From: Sorangium cellulosum So ce56
GTDB lineage: Bacteria; Myxococcota_A; Polyangia; Polyangiales; Polyangiaceae
DNA: 64,000 bases
NCBI RefSeq assembly: GCF_000067165.1
Contig: NC_010162.1
Coordinates: 5,414,501-5,478,500 of the forward strand
Direction: 5' to 3'
Shown here: piece by piece, positions 1-9,078 of the stretch
How positions within the stretch are numbered: position 1 is the first letter of the stretch
Layout: every line of letters starts with the position of its first letter
Notes under the pieces: generated by a model
What the model saw: the letters and a program-made list of their open reading frames with translations, nothing else
Told to the model about the DNA's origin: nothing
The model's database searches: none
Program-made: the position numbers and the translations under genes

Positions 1-1
1 C

Positions 2-1249
2 CGGCTCGACCGCTCGAACGCGCTGCTCGCCGAAGCGCGCCGGCTCATCCCCGGCGTCACGCAGTCGCTCATGAAGCGGCCGGAGATGTTCGCGCTCGGC
101 TCGTTCCCCGTGTACCTCGAGGGCGGCGAGGGCGCGCTGGTGCGCGACGTCGATGGAAACCAGTACATCGACTACATCTGCGGGCTCGGGGCGAACACGC
201 TGGGGCACAACCACCCGGCGGTCGTCGACGCCATCCGGCGGCGGCTCGACAGGGGAATCCTTCACTCGCTGCCGACGGAGGTCGAGGTCACCGCCACGCA
301 GGACCTCGTCGCGCTGACCCCGGGCGCCGAGATGGCCCGCTTCTTCAAGACCGGCGCGGACGCGACGTCCGCGGCCATCCGGCTCGCCCGCCACGTGACC
401 GGCAAGGAGAGGGTCGTCACCATCGGCTACAACGGCTGGCACGACCACTTCATGTTCGACACCCCCGGCGTCCCGGCGGTGCTGCGCGAGTACACGTACC
501 GCATGCCGCTCATGGCCGAGGCCGACGAGCAGCCGCTGCTCGATCTCATCGCGAGCAAGGGCCCTGAGCTCGCGCTCGTGCTGCTCTCGCTGCCCTACAA
601 GCGATGCGTCTCGGCGGAGTACCTGCGCGAGGTGCGCGAGGCGTGCCGCGCCCAGGGCGTGCTGTTCGTCCTCGACGAGGTCGTCACCGGCTTCCGGCTC
701 GCCCGCGGCGGCGCGCAGGAGTACTACCAGATCGAGGCTGATTTCGTGTGCCTCTCGAAGGGCATCGCCGCGGGCATGCCGCTGTCGGCGATCGCCGGGC
801 CGCGCCAGGTGATGAGCCGGCTCTCGGAGCTCCAGGTGTCGACGACGTTCGGCGGCGAGATGCTCTCGCTGGAGGTCTGCAGGGCGGCGCTGCGCGAGTA
901 CCGCGAGACCGACTACGTCGCGAGGGTCGCCGCGCTCGGAAAGCGGCTCCGCGAGGGCATCAACCGGCGCGCGGAGCAGGGCGGCTTCCCGCTGCGCGTC
1001 GTGGGATACGACGCGATCCCCTTCTTCCTCATGGCCGAGGATCTGGCCGTCCACACGAAGCGCATGGAGCCGTTCGTCGGCGCGATGGCGAGGCGCGGCG
1101 TCCTGCTGCGGCGCGACGTCAACTTCCTCTGCGGCGCGCACACCGAGGCGCAGATCGATCACACGATCGACGCGGCGCACGACGCGCTGCTCGAGCTGGC
1201 GAGCCGCGGCGTGATCGAGCGCGGCGCGGGCGCGAGGGCCCGGAGCTGA
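2..1249 (+). CDS. Class III PLP-dependent aminotransferase, glutamate-1-semialdehyde aminomutase-like (5' partial)
   Basis: The reading frame is open from base 2, so the gene begins left of the window; the ATG at 71 is internal because the preceding codons read as the usual family N-terminus (AEARRLIPGVTQS). Numbered from the codon at 71, the PLP lysine is K230 in LSKGIAAGMP and the PLP-ring aspartate is D202 in VLDEVVTGFR. The fold is that of GSA aminomutase-like enzymes, which move an amino group using pyridoxal phosphate in the cytoplasm. It is probably not the haem enzyme HemL, because the substrate-loop sequences differ and an MFS exporter starts 10 bp downstream; such pairs are common at the edge of secondary-metabolite loci. 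The substrate cannot be read from the sequence. Confidence 0.85.
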   Translation, partial: RLDRSNALLAEARRLIPGVTQSLMKRPEMFALGSFPVYLEGGEGALVRDVDGNQYIDYICGLGANTLGHNHPAVVDAIRRRLDRGILHSLPTEVEVTATQDLVALTPGAEMARFFKTGADATSAAIRLARHVTGKERVVTIGYNGWHDHFMFDTPGVPAVLREYTYRMPLMAEADEQPLLDLIASKGPELALVLLSLPYKRCVSAEYLREVREACRAQGVLFVLDEVVTGFRLARGGAQEYYQIEADFVCLSKGIAAGMPLSAIAGPRQVMSRLSELQVSTTFGGEMLSLEVCRAALREYRETDYVARVAALGKRLREGINRRAEQGGFPLRVVGYDAIPFFLMAEDLAVHTKRMEPFVGAMARRGVLLRRDVNFLCGAHTEAQIDHTIDAAHDALLELASRGVIERGAGARARS

Positions 1250-1259
1250 GCCCACGGTC

Positions 1260-2513
1260 GTGCTGAACGCTCGCTCCGAACGGACGCTCCTGTTCCTCAT
1301 CGCCGCGGTCCAGTTCGTCAACCTGCTCGACTTCATGGTCGTCATGCCGCTCGGGCCGGACTTCGCGGTCGCGCTCGGCATCCCGATGTCCGACATCGGC
1401 CTGATCGGCGGCAGCTACACCGCGGCGGCGGCGGTCTCGGGGGTCGCCGGCGCGTTCTTCCTGGACCGCTTCGACCGGCGCAGCGCGCTCGCCGTCGCGA
1501 TGCTCGGCCTCGTGCTCGGCACGGCCGCGGGCGGCCTCGCCACCGGCCTGCCGAGCCTGCTCGCGGCGCGCGTGCTCGCCGGGGCCTTCGGGGGGCCCGC
1601 GACCTCGATCGCGTTCTCCATCGTCGCGGACGCGATCCCGCCGGAGCGGCGCGGCAAGGCGATGGGCGTCGTGATGGGCGCCTACTCCCTGGCCGCGGTG
1701 CTCGGGGTGCCGGCCGGCCTCGAGCTCGCGCGGCGCGGCGGCTTCCAGGCGCCGTTCTTCGCCGTCGCTGCGCTCGGGCTCACCGTCGCGGGGCTCGCGC
1801 TGCTGCTGCTCCCCCCGATGCGCGGCCACCTCGCCGGGGCGCGGGCGCGCGCCGAGGACGACGCCCTGCGCGAGCTCCGCGCGCTCGTCGGCCGCCCGCT
1901 CGTGCTGCTCTCGTACGCGACGACGGCGGTCATGACGATGGCGTCGTTCCTCGTCATCCCGAACATCTCGGCCTACGTGCAGAACAACCTCGGCTACCCG
2001 CGCGAGCGGCTCGGCCTGCTCTACCTCGTGGGCGGCGCGCTCACCTTCGTCGTGATGCGCACCGCGGGCGCGCTGATCGATCGCGTCGGCGCGTTCCGCA
2101 CGAGCCTGGTCGGGGCGGCGATGCTCGTGGCCGTCCTCTATGCCGGGTTCCACGCGTACGTGCCGGGGCTGCCCGTGCTCGTCGTCTTCGTCGCCTTCAT
2201 GACCGGGACGGCGATCCGCAACATCTCCCACGGCACGCTCGCCTCGAAGGTGCCGCTCCCCTCCGAGCGGGCGCGCTTCGGATCCATCCAGTCGGCCGTG
2301 GATCACCTCTCGTCGGCGCTCGCCGCGTTCCTCGCGGCCAGGATGCTGCACGAGCTCCCCGACCAGCGCCTCGACGGCATGGGCGCCGTGGCCGCGCTGG
2401 CGATCACCTTCACGCTCGCGTCGTCGTGCTTGATCTTCCTGATCGAGCGACACCTCGCCCTCGGCGCGTCGAGCGGCGCCGGCGCCGCGCGCGCGCTGGA
2501 GGGCCGGGGCTAG
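1260..2513 (+). CDS. MFS family transporter
   Basis: A 417-residue membrane protein with about twelve hydrophobic segments and the MFS loop signature between helices 2 and 3 (FLDRFDRR). A second related loop, IDRVGAF, follows in the C-terminal half, and a central cytoplasmic loop rich in Arg and Glu lies near residue 190. The start is a GTG 10 bp after the aminotransferase stop, so the two genes are likely co-transcribed. Length and topology fit drug/metabolite:proton antiporters of the inner membrane. Export of the product made with the neighbouring aminotransferase is an inference from position only. Confidence 0.88.
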   Translation: MLNARSERTLLFLIAAVQFVNLLDFMVVMPLGPDFAVALGIPMSDIGLIGGSYTAAAAVSGVAGAFFLDRFDRRSALAVAMLGLVLGTAAGGLATGLPSLLAARVLAGAFGGPATSIAFSIVADAIPPERRGKAMGVVMGAYSLAAVLGVPAGLELARRGGFQAPFFAVAALGLTVAGLALLLLPPMRGHLAGARARAEDDALRELRALVGRPLVLLSYATTAVMTMASFLVIPNISAYVQNNLGYPRERLGLLYLVGGALTFVVMRTAGALIDRVGAFRTSLVGAAMLVAVLYAGFHAYVPGLPVLVVFVAFMTGTAIRNISHGTLASKVPLPSERARFGSIQSAVDHLSSALAAFLAARMLHELPDQRLDGMGAVAALAITFTLASSCLIFLIERHLALGASSGAGAARALEGRG

Positions 2514-2708
2514 TCGACGAGCGCGGGAGTCCAGAGAGCGCGCATCCAGCCGGGCGCCCCTCACCTGACTGACCTGGTTTCCATCTCCGATTCCCCTCGA
2601 TGGGAACAACGACCCATTCGGGGCACCTCCCCTTCCGATGCTGGAGAAAAGCTCCGGGGTCGGCTTGCACGGCCGCTGCTCACATGCTCTTTGTCGGTGA
2701 CCTCATCC

Positions 2709-3626
2709 ATGGTGTCTCCGTCTCTCGTCCCGCGCCTCGCGGGATGCCTTGGCTGCCTCGTCGCGGCCCTCGTCCCACGCATCGTCGTCGCCGTCATCCC
2801 GGCCGAAGCCTCGCCTCCTCCGGCGGCGGCGGTCGCGCCGATCACCGAGGTTTCGCCCCGCGCGAAGGGCGCGCCTGAGCCCCTCATCGACGGCGCCGCG
2901 CGCTCCGTCGTCGCCGTGGCCGTGTCGCATCGCGATCCCCGGGGCGGCGAGCGCCGCGTGAGCCTGTGCAGCGGCGCGCTCGTCGAGCCGAACCTCGTCT
3001 TGACGGCGCGTCACTGCATCTCGCGCAACCTGACAGCGACCCCTCGCTGCGATCGCTCGGGCCGGTCGCACAACGGCGATCACGTCGGCGAAGACATCGA
3101 TCCTTCCGAGATCGCCATTTACACAGGGGACCATATCGATGTCTCCCGCGACGCCGCGCGGGCGCGCGCCGTGGCCACGCTGCACGGGAAAGAGCGCGTC
3201 CTCTGCGACGCGGACATCGCCTATCTGGTGCTCGATCGGCCCCTCACCGACGTGGCGCCCCTGCGGATGCGCGAGGTCGGGGCGATCGATCCAGGCGACA
3301 GCGTGGTCGCCGTCGGATACGGCGGCGGAGCGGGTAACCGGCTCGGCGTCCGCGCCGCGCGCGGTCCGCGCCTCGTCGCCGCGGTCGGGCCCCGCGCCGA
3401 TCCGGCGACCGGCAAGGTCCTCGGTCCGCGCGAGTTCGAGATCGAGGGGGCGACCTGCGCCGGCGACTCGGGAGGTCCGGTGATCGACGCTGACCGCGGC
3501 GACGTGGTGGGCATCACCTCGCGAGGCGCGGGGTGCACCGCCGCTGGCAACCACGTTTATACGCGCACGGACGCCTTCGCCGCGCTGACGGCCGAGGCCC
3601 GCACAGCCGCGCTCGCACAACGCTGA
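2709..3626 (+). CDS. Secreted trypsin-like serine protease (S1 family)
   Basis: Using the ATG at 2709, the 305-residue product starts with a hydrophobic export signal and then carries a chymotrypsin-fold protease. The catalytic triad is complete: H102 in LTARHCIS, D169 in DADIAYLVL and S254 in CAGDSGGP. Cysteines around the triad suggest disulfides and an extracytoplasmic location. An in-frame TTG at 2691 would lengthen the N-terminus by six residues without improving the signal. The signal contains LAGC early on, so a lipoprotein form is possible but weakly supported. No partner gene adjoins it; the next gene is 243 bp away. Myxobacteria secrete many such proteases during predation, so a digestive role is plausible. 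Confidence 0.85.
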   Translation: MVSPSLVPRLAGCLGCLVAALVPRIVVAVIPAEASPPPAAAVAPITEVSPRAKGAPEPLIDGAARSVVAVAVSHRDPRGGERRVSLCSGALVEPNLVLTARHCISRNLTATPRCDRSGRSHNGDHVGEDIDPSEIAIYTGDHIDVSRDAARARAVATLHGKERVLCDADIAYLVLDRPLTDVAPLRMREVGAIDPGDSVVAVGYGGGAGNRLGVRAARGPRLVAAVGPRADPATGKVLGPREFEIEGATCAGDSGGPVIDADRGDVVGITSRGAGCTAAGNHVYTRTDAFAALTAEARTAALAQR

Positions 3627-3869
3627 GCTCCGCGCGCCATCGCCGCCGGCTCGCCTCGGCGAGCGCGAGCGTCAGGACGCGCGCGGCGGGAGCAGACCGT
3701 GTGCAACCGCGGCACAGCGCGTGATGCGCGGGCGTGCCGGCACGTCGCTCGCATCGCGCGGATTCAACGCAAGACAGGCATTGGATCGACGCTCATGCGG
3801 GCAGGGTCGCGTCCGCGATGACGCTGTCTCACCCGCGCCGATGACCACTTTCCCGGAGGGATCGGAACC

Positions 3870-5273
3870 ATGTCGTTGTTGGACACCACCAGGGGCTTCT
3901 TGACGCCCGAGCTCATCTCGGCCGCAACGAAGGGGCTGGGCCTGAGCGATGAATCGCCGACGAACGTGCGCGGCGCCGCGGAGAGCTCGGTGCCGACGCT
4001 GCTCGCCGGAATGGCTCAGGTCGCCTCCTCGGAGAGCGGCGCAGCGCAGCTGTTCAGGATGATCACCGAGCGGGACTACGAAGGTCTCCTCGGGAGAGCA
4101 GGGCCCCTCCGCGCCGAGCAGGCCGAGGAGCTCTCGCACCATGGGCAGTCGATGATCGCCCGCCTGTTCGGCGACCGCGCGAGCGGGATGATCGATCTTG
4201 TCTCCCGCTCCTCCGGCGTGGAGCAGCGGAGCTCGACCGCGATGCTCGGCCTGGTCGCTCCGATCGTCGCGTGTGTGCTCGGCCGCGAGGTGAGGTCGAG
4301 AGGGCTGACCGCGCGAGGGCTCTCGGATCTGCTCTCCCATCACAAGCAAGCCTTCAAGGACGATCCACGCGCTCCGGCGGGCCTCGCTGGGTTCCTCGCT
4401 CCATCGATCGCGGCGACCGCTCCTTTCGTCGCGGCGCCGGCGCGCGAACGGCCGCATGATGCAGTGTCGTCAGCTCCGCCCCGAACGGCGGCCTATTCGA
4501 CCCCGCATCCCTCACGTGAAGGGCCTCCCCGCCAACGTCAGACGCGAGAATGGCTGCTCCCGACCTTGCTGGCAGCGGCGGTGCTCGGAGGCCTCTGGGC
4601 GTTCGTCCGCGAACGCAGGCTGGACCGCACCGCCGCCGCGCCCACGCACGAGGCCCCCGTCGCGGCGGCTCCGAGGGAGGACCTCGCGCAGCCCGTCGCG
4701 CCGCCGCCGCAGCCCGAGGCGCCGCCGCCGCAGCCCGAGGCGCCGCGCGCCGAGGCGCCCACGGCCGCCGCGCCCAGCGAGGCGCCGCCGAACGCGCCGG
4801 AGGTCGTCGAGCAGCTCAGGATCACGGCCGGAGAGATGACGCTCCCGGGCGGCAAGGTCCTCTCCGTCGACGAGCACAGCTCCGAGGCGGAGATCGCGCG
4901 GTACCTCGACGCCGGAGCCGCGGAGGGCCCCAGGCGCTTCTCGATGGAAGGCATCAACTTCCAGTTCGGGACCACGGAGCTGACCGAAGCCTCGCGACCG
5001 AAGCTCGAAGCCTTGGCCGACATCCTCGACGCCTATCCCACGGCGCGGGTGCGCATCGAAGGGCACACCGACGCCGTGGGCGGCGCCGAGGGGAACAGAT
5101 CGCTGTCGCTGGCGCGAGCCCAGGAGGTGCGCAACGAGCTCACCGCGCGACAGATCGCTCCCGATCGCATCGAGGTGGCCGGGATGGGCGCCAATCAACC
5201 GGTGGCGCCGAACGACACCGCCGGCGGACGCGCGCAGAACCGCCGGATCGACGTCACGGTCCTGAGCCGCTGA
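3870..5273 (+). CDS. DUF937 domain fused to C-terminal OmpA peptidoglycan-binding domain
   Basis: A 467-residue protein. Residues 1-180 resemble DUF937 (start MSLLDTTRGFLTPELI), a helical cytoplasmic module. One transmembrane helix spans about 228-246, followed by an Ala/Pro-rich linker containing repeated PPPQPEAP. Residues 355-467 are an OmpA-like domain with the peptidoglycan-binding pattern GHTDAVGG, NRSLSLARA and NRRIDVTV. The topology would place DUF937 in the cytoplasm and the OmpA domain in the periplasm gripping the cell wall. A GGAGGG ribosome-binding site precedes the ATG. The same architecture is known from DUF937/OmpA proteins of other proteobacteria; the exact role is unknown. 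Confidence 0.85.
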   Translation: MSLLDTTRGFLTPELISAATKGLGLSDESPTNVRGAAESSVPTLLAGMAQVASSESGAAQLFRMITERDYEGLLGRAGPLRAEQAEELSHHGQSMIARLFGDRASGMIDLVSRSSGVEQRSSTAMLGLVAPIVACVLGREVRSRGLTARGLSDLLSHHKQAFKDDPRAPAGLAGFLAPSIAATAPFVAAPARERPHDAVSSAPPRTAAYSTPHPSREGPPRQRQTREWLLPTLLAAAVLGGLWAFVRERRLDRTAAAPTHEAPVAAAPREDLAQPVAPPPQPEAPPPQPEAPRAEAPTAAAPSEAPPNAPEVVEQLRITAGEMTLPGGKVLSVDEHSSEAEIARYLDAGAAEGPRRFSMEGINFQFGTTELTEASRPKLEALADILDAYPTARVRIEGHTDAVGGAEGNRSLSLARAQEVRNELTARQIAPDRIEVAGMGANQPVAPNDTAGGRAQNRRIDVTVLSR

Positions 5274-5312
5274 AGCGGCGACTCACCCCCCTCCACCCAG
5301 GAGCAGGGTACC

Positions 5313-5344
5313 GGCGCCGGCCTGCGGAAGCAGGTACCGGCGCC
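5313..5344. terminator. Stem-loop between convergent genes (terminator-like)
   Basis: GGCGCCGG plus CCTGC pair with GCAGG plus CCGGCGCC around a GGAA tetraloop, with a 2-nt bulge: a 13-bp GC-rich stem. It sits between the OmpA gene and the convergent hypothetical gene. There is no T-run, so intrinsic termination is uncertain. The arms are also part of a direct duplication of a GCAGGTACCGGCGCC-like word. Confidence 0.55.
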
Positions 5345-5368
5345 GATCGGCTGCGCCGCCCGCGCGCG

Positions 5369-6259
5369 TCAGATCTCCCCGTAGGCCCGCGCGATCACCC
5401 GGCGAGCCACGGACTGGATGCCGGTGTGCTCGAAGTAGTTGGTGGTGAGATCGATCGCGGCCGCGAGGCAATCGAGCTTGCTGCCGGCCGCGCCGAGGTG
5501 CCCGCTGATCCGCTCGAGCGCGCCCTGCCGCTCGATGCCCTTCTTCGCAATGAAGCCGTCGATCGCCGTTCGCGACGCGCCGAGGCTCTCCTTCATGATC
5601 TCGCGCTTGGCATCGACGCTCCCGCCTGGCAGGTATCCCAGCAGGCGCGCAAAGCGGCCTTGCTGGCCGAGCTGCTCGTTCGTCACGCTCGATACGGTGT
5701 CCAGCACCCGAGCGAGGAAGTCGGGGCCGAGCGGGATCATGCCGTCACACACGATCCAGGCGGCGAGGCGCATCGCGTCGTCCTTCTCGTAGCTGGCGAG
5801 CGAGGCGGCGAAGTCGCCGATGCTGTCGCCCGGCAGTCCGTTGATCGAGCAGAACGCCGCGAGCTCGGCGACGAGCTTCACGCCCGCGTCGATGGCCTGG
5901 GTGGTGTCGGCCTTGGGCGTGATCTTCGACAGGAAGGAGAGGAAATCCGACGCATCGCCGATCTTGCGCGCGATCGTCGCCACGCCGGCGAGGCCGCCCG
6001 TGTCGTCGACGAGCCGGAAGATCCGGACCGCGCGCTGGTACCCATGCTCCGACTCCGCATAGAGGGCAATCGCGCGCTCGCCGACCTGCTGGATGAGGCC
6101 CTGATCCTCCTCGCCGGTGACGAGCTTGATCATCTCCTCGAAGCTCGTCACGTTCTTCCACTCGCCAGGCACGATGTAATCGAGCGCCCCCAGCAGCCGC
6201 GTGGTCATGCTCGACTTCGGGAGGTCTTCGATGATGGAGTGAATCGATTCGCGCGTCAT
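5369..6259 (-). CDS. Hypothetical protein, helical
   Basis: A 296-residue protein that I do not recognise. It has no signal peptide or membrane segment and reads as mostly alpha-helical, with few prolines. Only one short stretch (CSINGLPGDS) contains a central Cys. The ATG at 6259 lies 7 bp after the stop of the lipoprotein gene upstream, so the two are almost certainly one transcription unit. Codon use matches the neighbours. A cytoplasmic partner of the lipoprotein is conceivable but unproven. Confidence 0.8.
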   Translation of the reverse strand: MTRESIHSIIEDLPKSSMTTRLLGALDYIVPGEWKNVTSFEEMIKLVTGEEDQGLIQQVGERAIALYAESEHGYQRAVRIFRLVDDTGGLAGVATIARKIGDASDFLSFLSKITPKADTTQAIDAGVKLVAELAAFCSINGLPGDSIGDFAASLASYEKDDAMRLAAWIVCDGMIPLGPDFLARVLDTVSSVTNEQLGQQGRFARLLGYLPGGSVDAKREIMKESLGASRTAIDGFIAKKGIERQGALERISGHLGAAGSKLDCLAAAIDLTTNYFEHTGIQSVARRVIARAYGEI

Positions 6260-6266
6260 GGGCCCC

Positions 6267-6752
6267 TCAGAGGTTCGCGAGACCGCTCAGGTCAAATCGC
6301 TTCAGCCATTCTTTGCGCGCCTCGGGGTCCAGGGACTGGGAGGACACCTTCACCTGGAAACGATTCTTGACGAGGAGCGCGGACTGGTTCTTCCCGACGG
6401 TCACGACCGGCATGCCGGCGAGGTGATCCGCCGCGTTCGCGAACTTGGCGACGACCTGGGGATCGCCCGCCGTGTCGGAGATGGACAGGGAGGCCACGTC
6501 GCCGCCGTCCTTTCGCAGCTTGGCCTCCGCGTAGCCAGGCTTCTCCGCGGTGAAGACGCGGCTCGTCCCCTCGGCTCCCTCCGGGGGGAAGAACCCATTG
6601 AACGCGGATCCTGGCTTGATGTCAGCGGCGGCGCTCGCGGCGGGCGTGGGCGCCTTGGCCGCCGCCTCGTCCCAGCGCGAGGGAGGTTCCTTCTGGCAGG
6701 CGACCAGCAAGGCCGCGACGGAGAAGAGCAGGGACGGCGTTCTCATGTTCAT
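6267..6752 (-). CDS. Small lipoprotein, unknown function
   Basis: A 161-residue protein starting MNMRTPSLLF with lipobox LLVAC (lipidated C19). The mature part begins with an Ala/Pro linker and continues as a compact mixed domain rich in Val, Lys and Asp. I chose the ATG at 6752 because GGAG lies 5 bases before it; the reading frame runs further upstream but the lipoprotein signal fixes the start region. It is first in a two-gene unit with the hypothetical gene ending at 5369. No family is recognised. Confidence 0.75.
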   Translation of the reverse strand: MNMRTPSLLFSVAALLVACQKEPPSRWDEAAAKAPTPAASAAADIKPGSAFNGFFPPEGAEGTSRVFTAEKPGYAEAKLRKDGGDVASLSISDTAGDPQVVAKFANAADHLAGMPVVTVGKNQSALLVKNRFQVKVSSQSLDPEARKEWLKRFDLSGLANL

Positions 6753-7033
6753 TGTGTCTCCGGTCCGGTGCCCTCGCTGCGTGCACCCCGCGACAGGCGG
6801 GAGCGTCGGAGCATCGGCCGTGCCACGTCGCGGCGACCGCTGCGGCGAAGAGAGACAGCCTCTCCGAGCACGATGGCGGCGAGAGGCCGCTCGTTGGATA
6901 GGCGTGCAGGAAGTGCTCACGACCCCCTGCCGTGACGGCGCGTGACTGCGATGCCGCCGGTGCCGCCCGCTCGTCTCGCACCCAGCGGGGCGTTCTCCGT
7001 CACACGAAGGGCCGGCTCGTGGCTGGTCGGCGC

Positions 7034-8497
7034 TTACGTGTGCACTCTGGGGAGGACTTGCTCGAGGACGCCGACGGTGCCGTTGTCCTTCTCCACGTGG
7101 AAGCGGACCACCAGGTTGTTGTTCCTGTCCCAGTCGTCTGCGCCGTCGCTCGGATCGAGGATCGCGAAGTTGCGATGCGTGACGCAGTACCTGTGATCGG
7201 ACCCCGAGATCTCCCGGAGGAACCCCTTGATATCGCCGTTGAACAGGTTCTGACTGCCGCCGTTCGTCAGCAGCGCGAGGATGATGCGAGACATCCCCTT
7301 GGGGGCAGGGCGCGCGATGCCGGATGCGGTCACCTGATAGAGGCGCGGCCGCGAGCGCGGCTGCCCGAACCCGAGGACCGTGTCGATGTGCGCCATCGTG
7401 CCCACGTGGATGTCGCCGCCCATGAGCGTCACCTGGGTGCGAGGGCTGAACCCGGCGAAATTCATGAGAGTCATCAAGAAACGCCTGCATTCGTTCTGGT
7501 TGTTGGAGGCAGCCCAGCCGTCCCGGATGTCATCGACGGAGGACATGTTGAACGCGTTCGTCAGCGCCTCCGCGGCCGCGAGCGGCAGGTAGACGACGGG
7601 TGTGCCGACCACGACGAAGAGGTGCCTGAGATCGAGCGCCGCGAGCTCGTTGAGCCTGAGCTCGAGGTCATCGAGCTGTTGCTTGCCGAGGATCGTCCCG
7701 TTCTTCCACGAGCGCTGCGACCGCCCATCGACCGCGAGGATGGCGACGTCGCCGTGCTTCGCGATCCAGCCGAACCCCGCGCTGCTCACGCGGTCCCTCG
7801 GGCTCAGCGCCATCTGAAACTCCTTGAACGCCTGCTCCGCGGCCCTGTAGCGCTCCACGGCCTGCGGGGAGCCGTCGTTGTTGTTCGACCCCCACCCATC
7901 GTAGATCTCGTGGTCGTCCCACATCATGACGTTCGGGCAGCTCCCGAGGACCGCCGCCACGTCAGGGTGCGACCACGTCTGCACGTAGTGCCTGCGGTAC
8001 GCGGCGGTGCGCCCCTCCGAGGCCGACCAGCCCGTGGGATCGCCGTCGCCGTAGATCTGGTCACCGGCGTGAACCAGGAGGTTCACCTTCCCTTCGTCCA
8101 CGAGGGCCTTGAGCGCCCGCCACATCGCCCCGCGCCGCTCCTTGGGAAACTCGTGGTTGTCGATGTCGTTGCAGCTCACGAGGCCGATTCGAATCGGCCC
8201 GTTCGTGACGGTGCGGAAGGCCGAGCCGTTGATGCTCAGGTTGTCCGCGGGTGTGGGGAGCGGATCTCCTGCGTCGTGCTCCACGATGCCGTAACGAACC
8301 CTCTCGCCGCTCAGCCCGCTCAGCTCGAACGTGGCGAGGCCGAAGGGCGGCGCGCTGTTGATCGGCACGTCGAGCGTGCGAACGCCGTTGTCGTCCGCGA
8401 ACGCGAGTCTCGCCCTCCCCTTGGGCCTCTCGAAGACGGCCAAGATCCTGCTGGTTGTCTGCGTCGTGTGTCCGATGACTGCGCTTTTGAACGCCAT
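7034..8497 (-). CDS. PhoD-like metallophosphatase
   Basis: A 487-residue protein of the alkaline phosphatase D / calcineurin-like class. Metal-binding motifs appear in order: SCNDIDNHE, HAGDQIYGDGD, MMWDDHEIYDGWG and MGGDIHVGTMAH. An N-terminal beta domain of about 95 residues precedes the catalytic part, as in PhoD relatives. Unlike classical PhoD, there is no Tat or Sec signal, so the enzyme is probably cytoplasmic. Phosphodiester or phosphomonoester hydrolysis is expected from the family; the substrate is unknown. It is a stand-alone gene with 281 bp of non-coding sequence downstream. Confidence 0.85.
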   Translation of the reverse strand: MAFKSAVIGHTTQTTSRILAVFERPKGRARLAFADDNGVRTLDVPINSAPPFGLATFELSGLSGERVRYGIVEHDAGDPLPTPADNLSINGSAFRTVTNGPIRIGLVSCNDIDNHEFPKERRGAMWRALKALVDEGKVNLLVHAGDQIYGDGDPTGWSASEGRTAAYRRHYVQTWSHPDVAAVLGSCPNVMMWDDHEIYDGWGSNNNDGSPQAVERYRAAEQAFKEFQMALSPRDRVSSAGFGWIAKHGDVAILAVDGRSQRSWKNGTILGKQQLDDLELRLNELAALDLRHLFVVVGTPVVYLPLAAAEALTNAFNMSSVDDIRDGWAASNNQNECRRFLMTLMNFAGFSPRTQVTLMGGDIHVGTMAHIDTVLGFGQPRSRPRLYQVTASGIARPAPKGMSRIILALLTNGGSQNLFNGDIKGFLREISGSDHRYCVTHRNFAILDPSDGADDWDRNNNLVVRFHVEKDNGTVGVLEQVLPRVHT

Positions 8498-9078
8498 GGT
8501 CCGCCTCTCTGGCGAGAGCTCGTCAGGCTGAGGGAAGAGGCGCCGTGGTCCTGGCGGGCACTCTCCCCTATGTTTCGTCGCGGGCGGCCGGACGCAAGTT
8601 TTTCGGCTCGCGCGGAGGCGCTCTCACGTTTCGCGCTCACCGCGTCGGGGGCGGGAGCGCGGCGTCGGCGGGCGCGACGCCGGCGGCGACCACGGGGTGG
8701 CCCTGGCCCTGGCGCGTCCCGGCCGCCTGCGTGACGAGAACCCGGCGGCGGCGAGCGTCGATGGGTCGCCGTCGAGATCGACGACGGACGCGTCGCGCAC
8801 GAGGCGCTCGTCGTCCTCCATGACGAGCGGGGCCGCCCGCGCGTTGCCGAGCTCTTCCCCCGCGAAAATGACACTACGTGAGTACCGACGTTTACAGATC
8901 TGCATGCAAAGTGACACTATGTATGTGGCAATCTTTGCGATCGTGGCTCCGAACGGGGGCTCCGCCTGCTCTGCGCACGGGGAGATCGCCTGCTCGGGTG
9001 ACCTGGGTCCTCTGCAAACCACCCTTCTGCTCCGCGCGCGGGATGCTCTCCCCGACTGCGGTTCGTCGCATCGCCGCC
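8498..9078. other. Non-coding / decayed stretch upstream of the PhoD-like gene
   Basis: About 580 bp without a convincing gene. The part next to 8497 must hold the PhoD promoter. Around 8620-8860 the minus strand shows a short coding-like fragment (for example ERLVRDASVVDLDGD) with no start or end, perhaps the remnant of a gene. Around 8868-8945 base composition becomes clearly more AT-rich than the surroundings and contains an 11-bp direct repeat. Confidence 0.5.
8869..8922. repeat. Imperfect 11-bp direct repeat in an AT-richer patch
   Basis: TGACACTACGT at 8869-8879 recurs as TGACACTATGT at 8912-8922 (10 of 11 identical, 43 bp apart). The patch is AT-rich against a GC-rich background and sits beside a broken porin gene. 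It could be the scar of a mobile element or a regulatory site; neither is proven. Confidence 0.4.
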
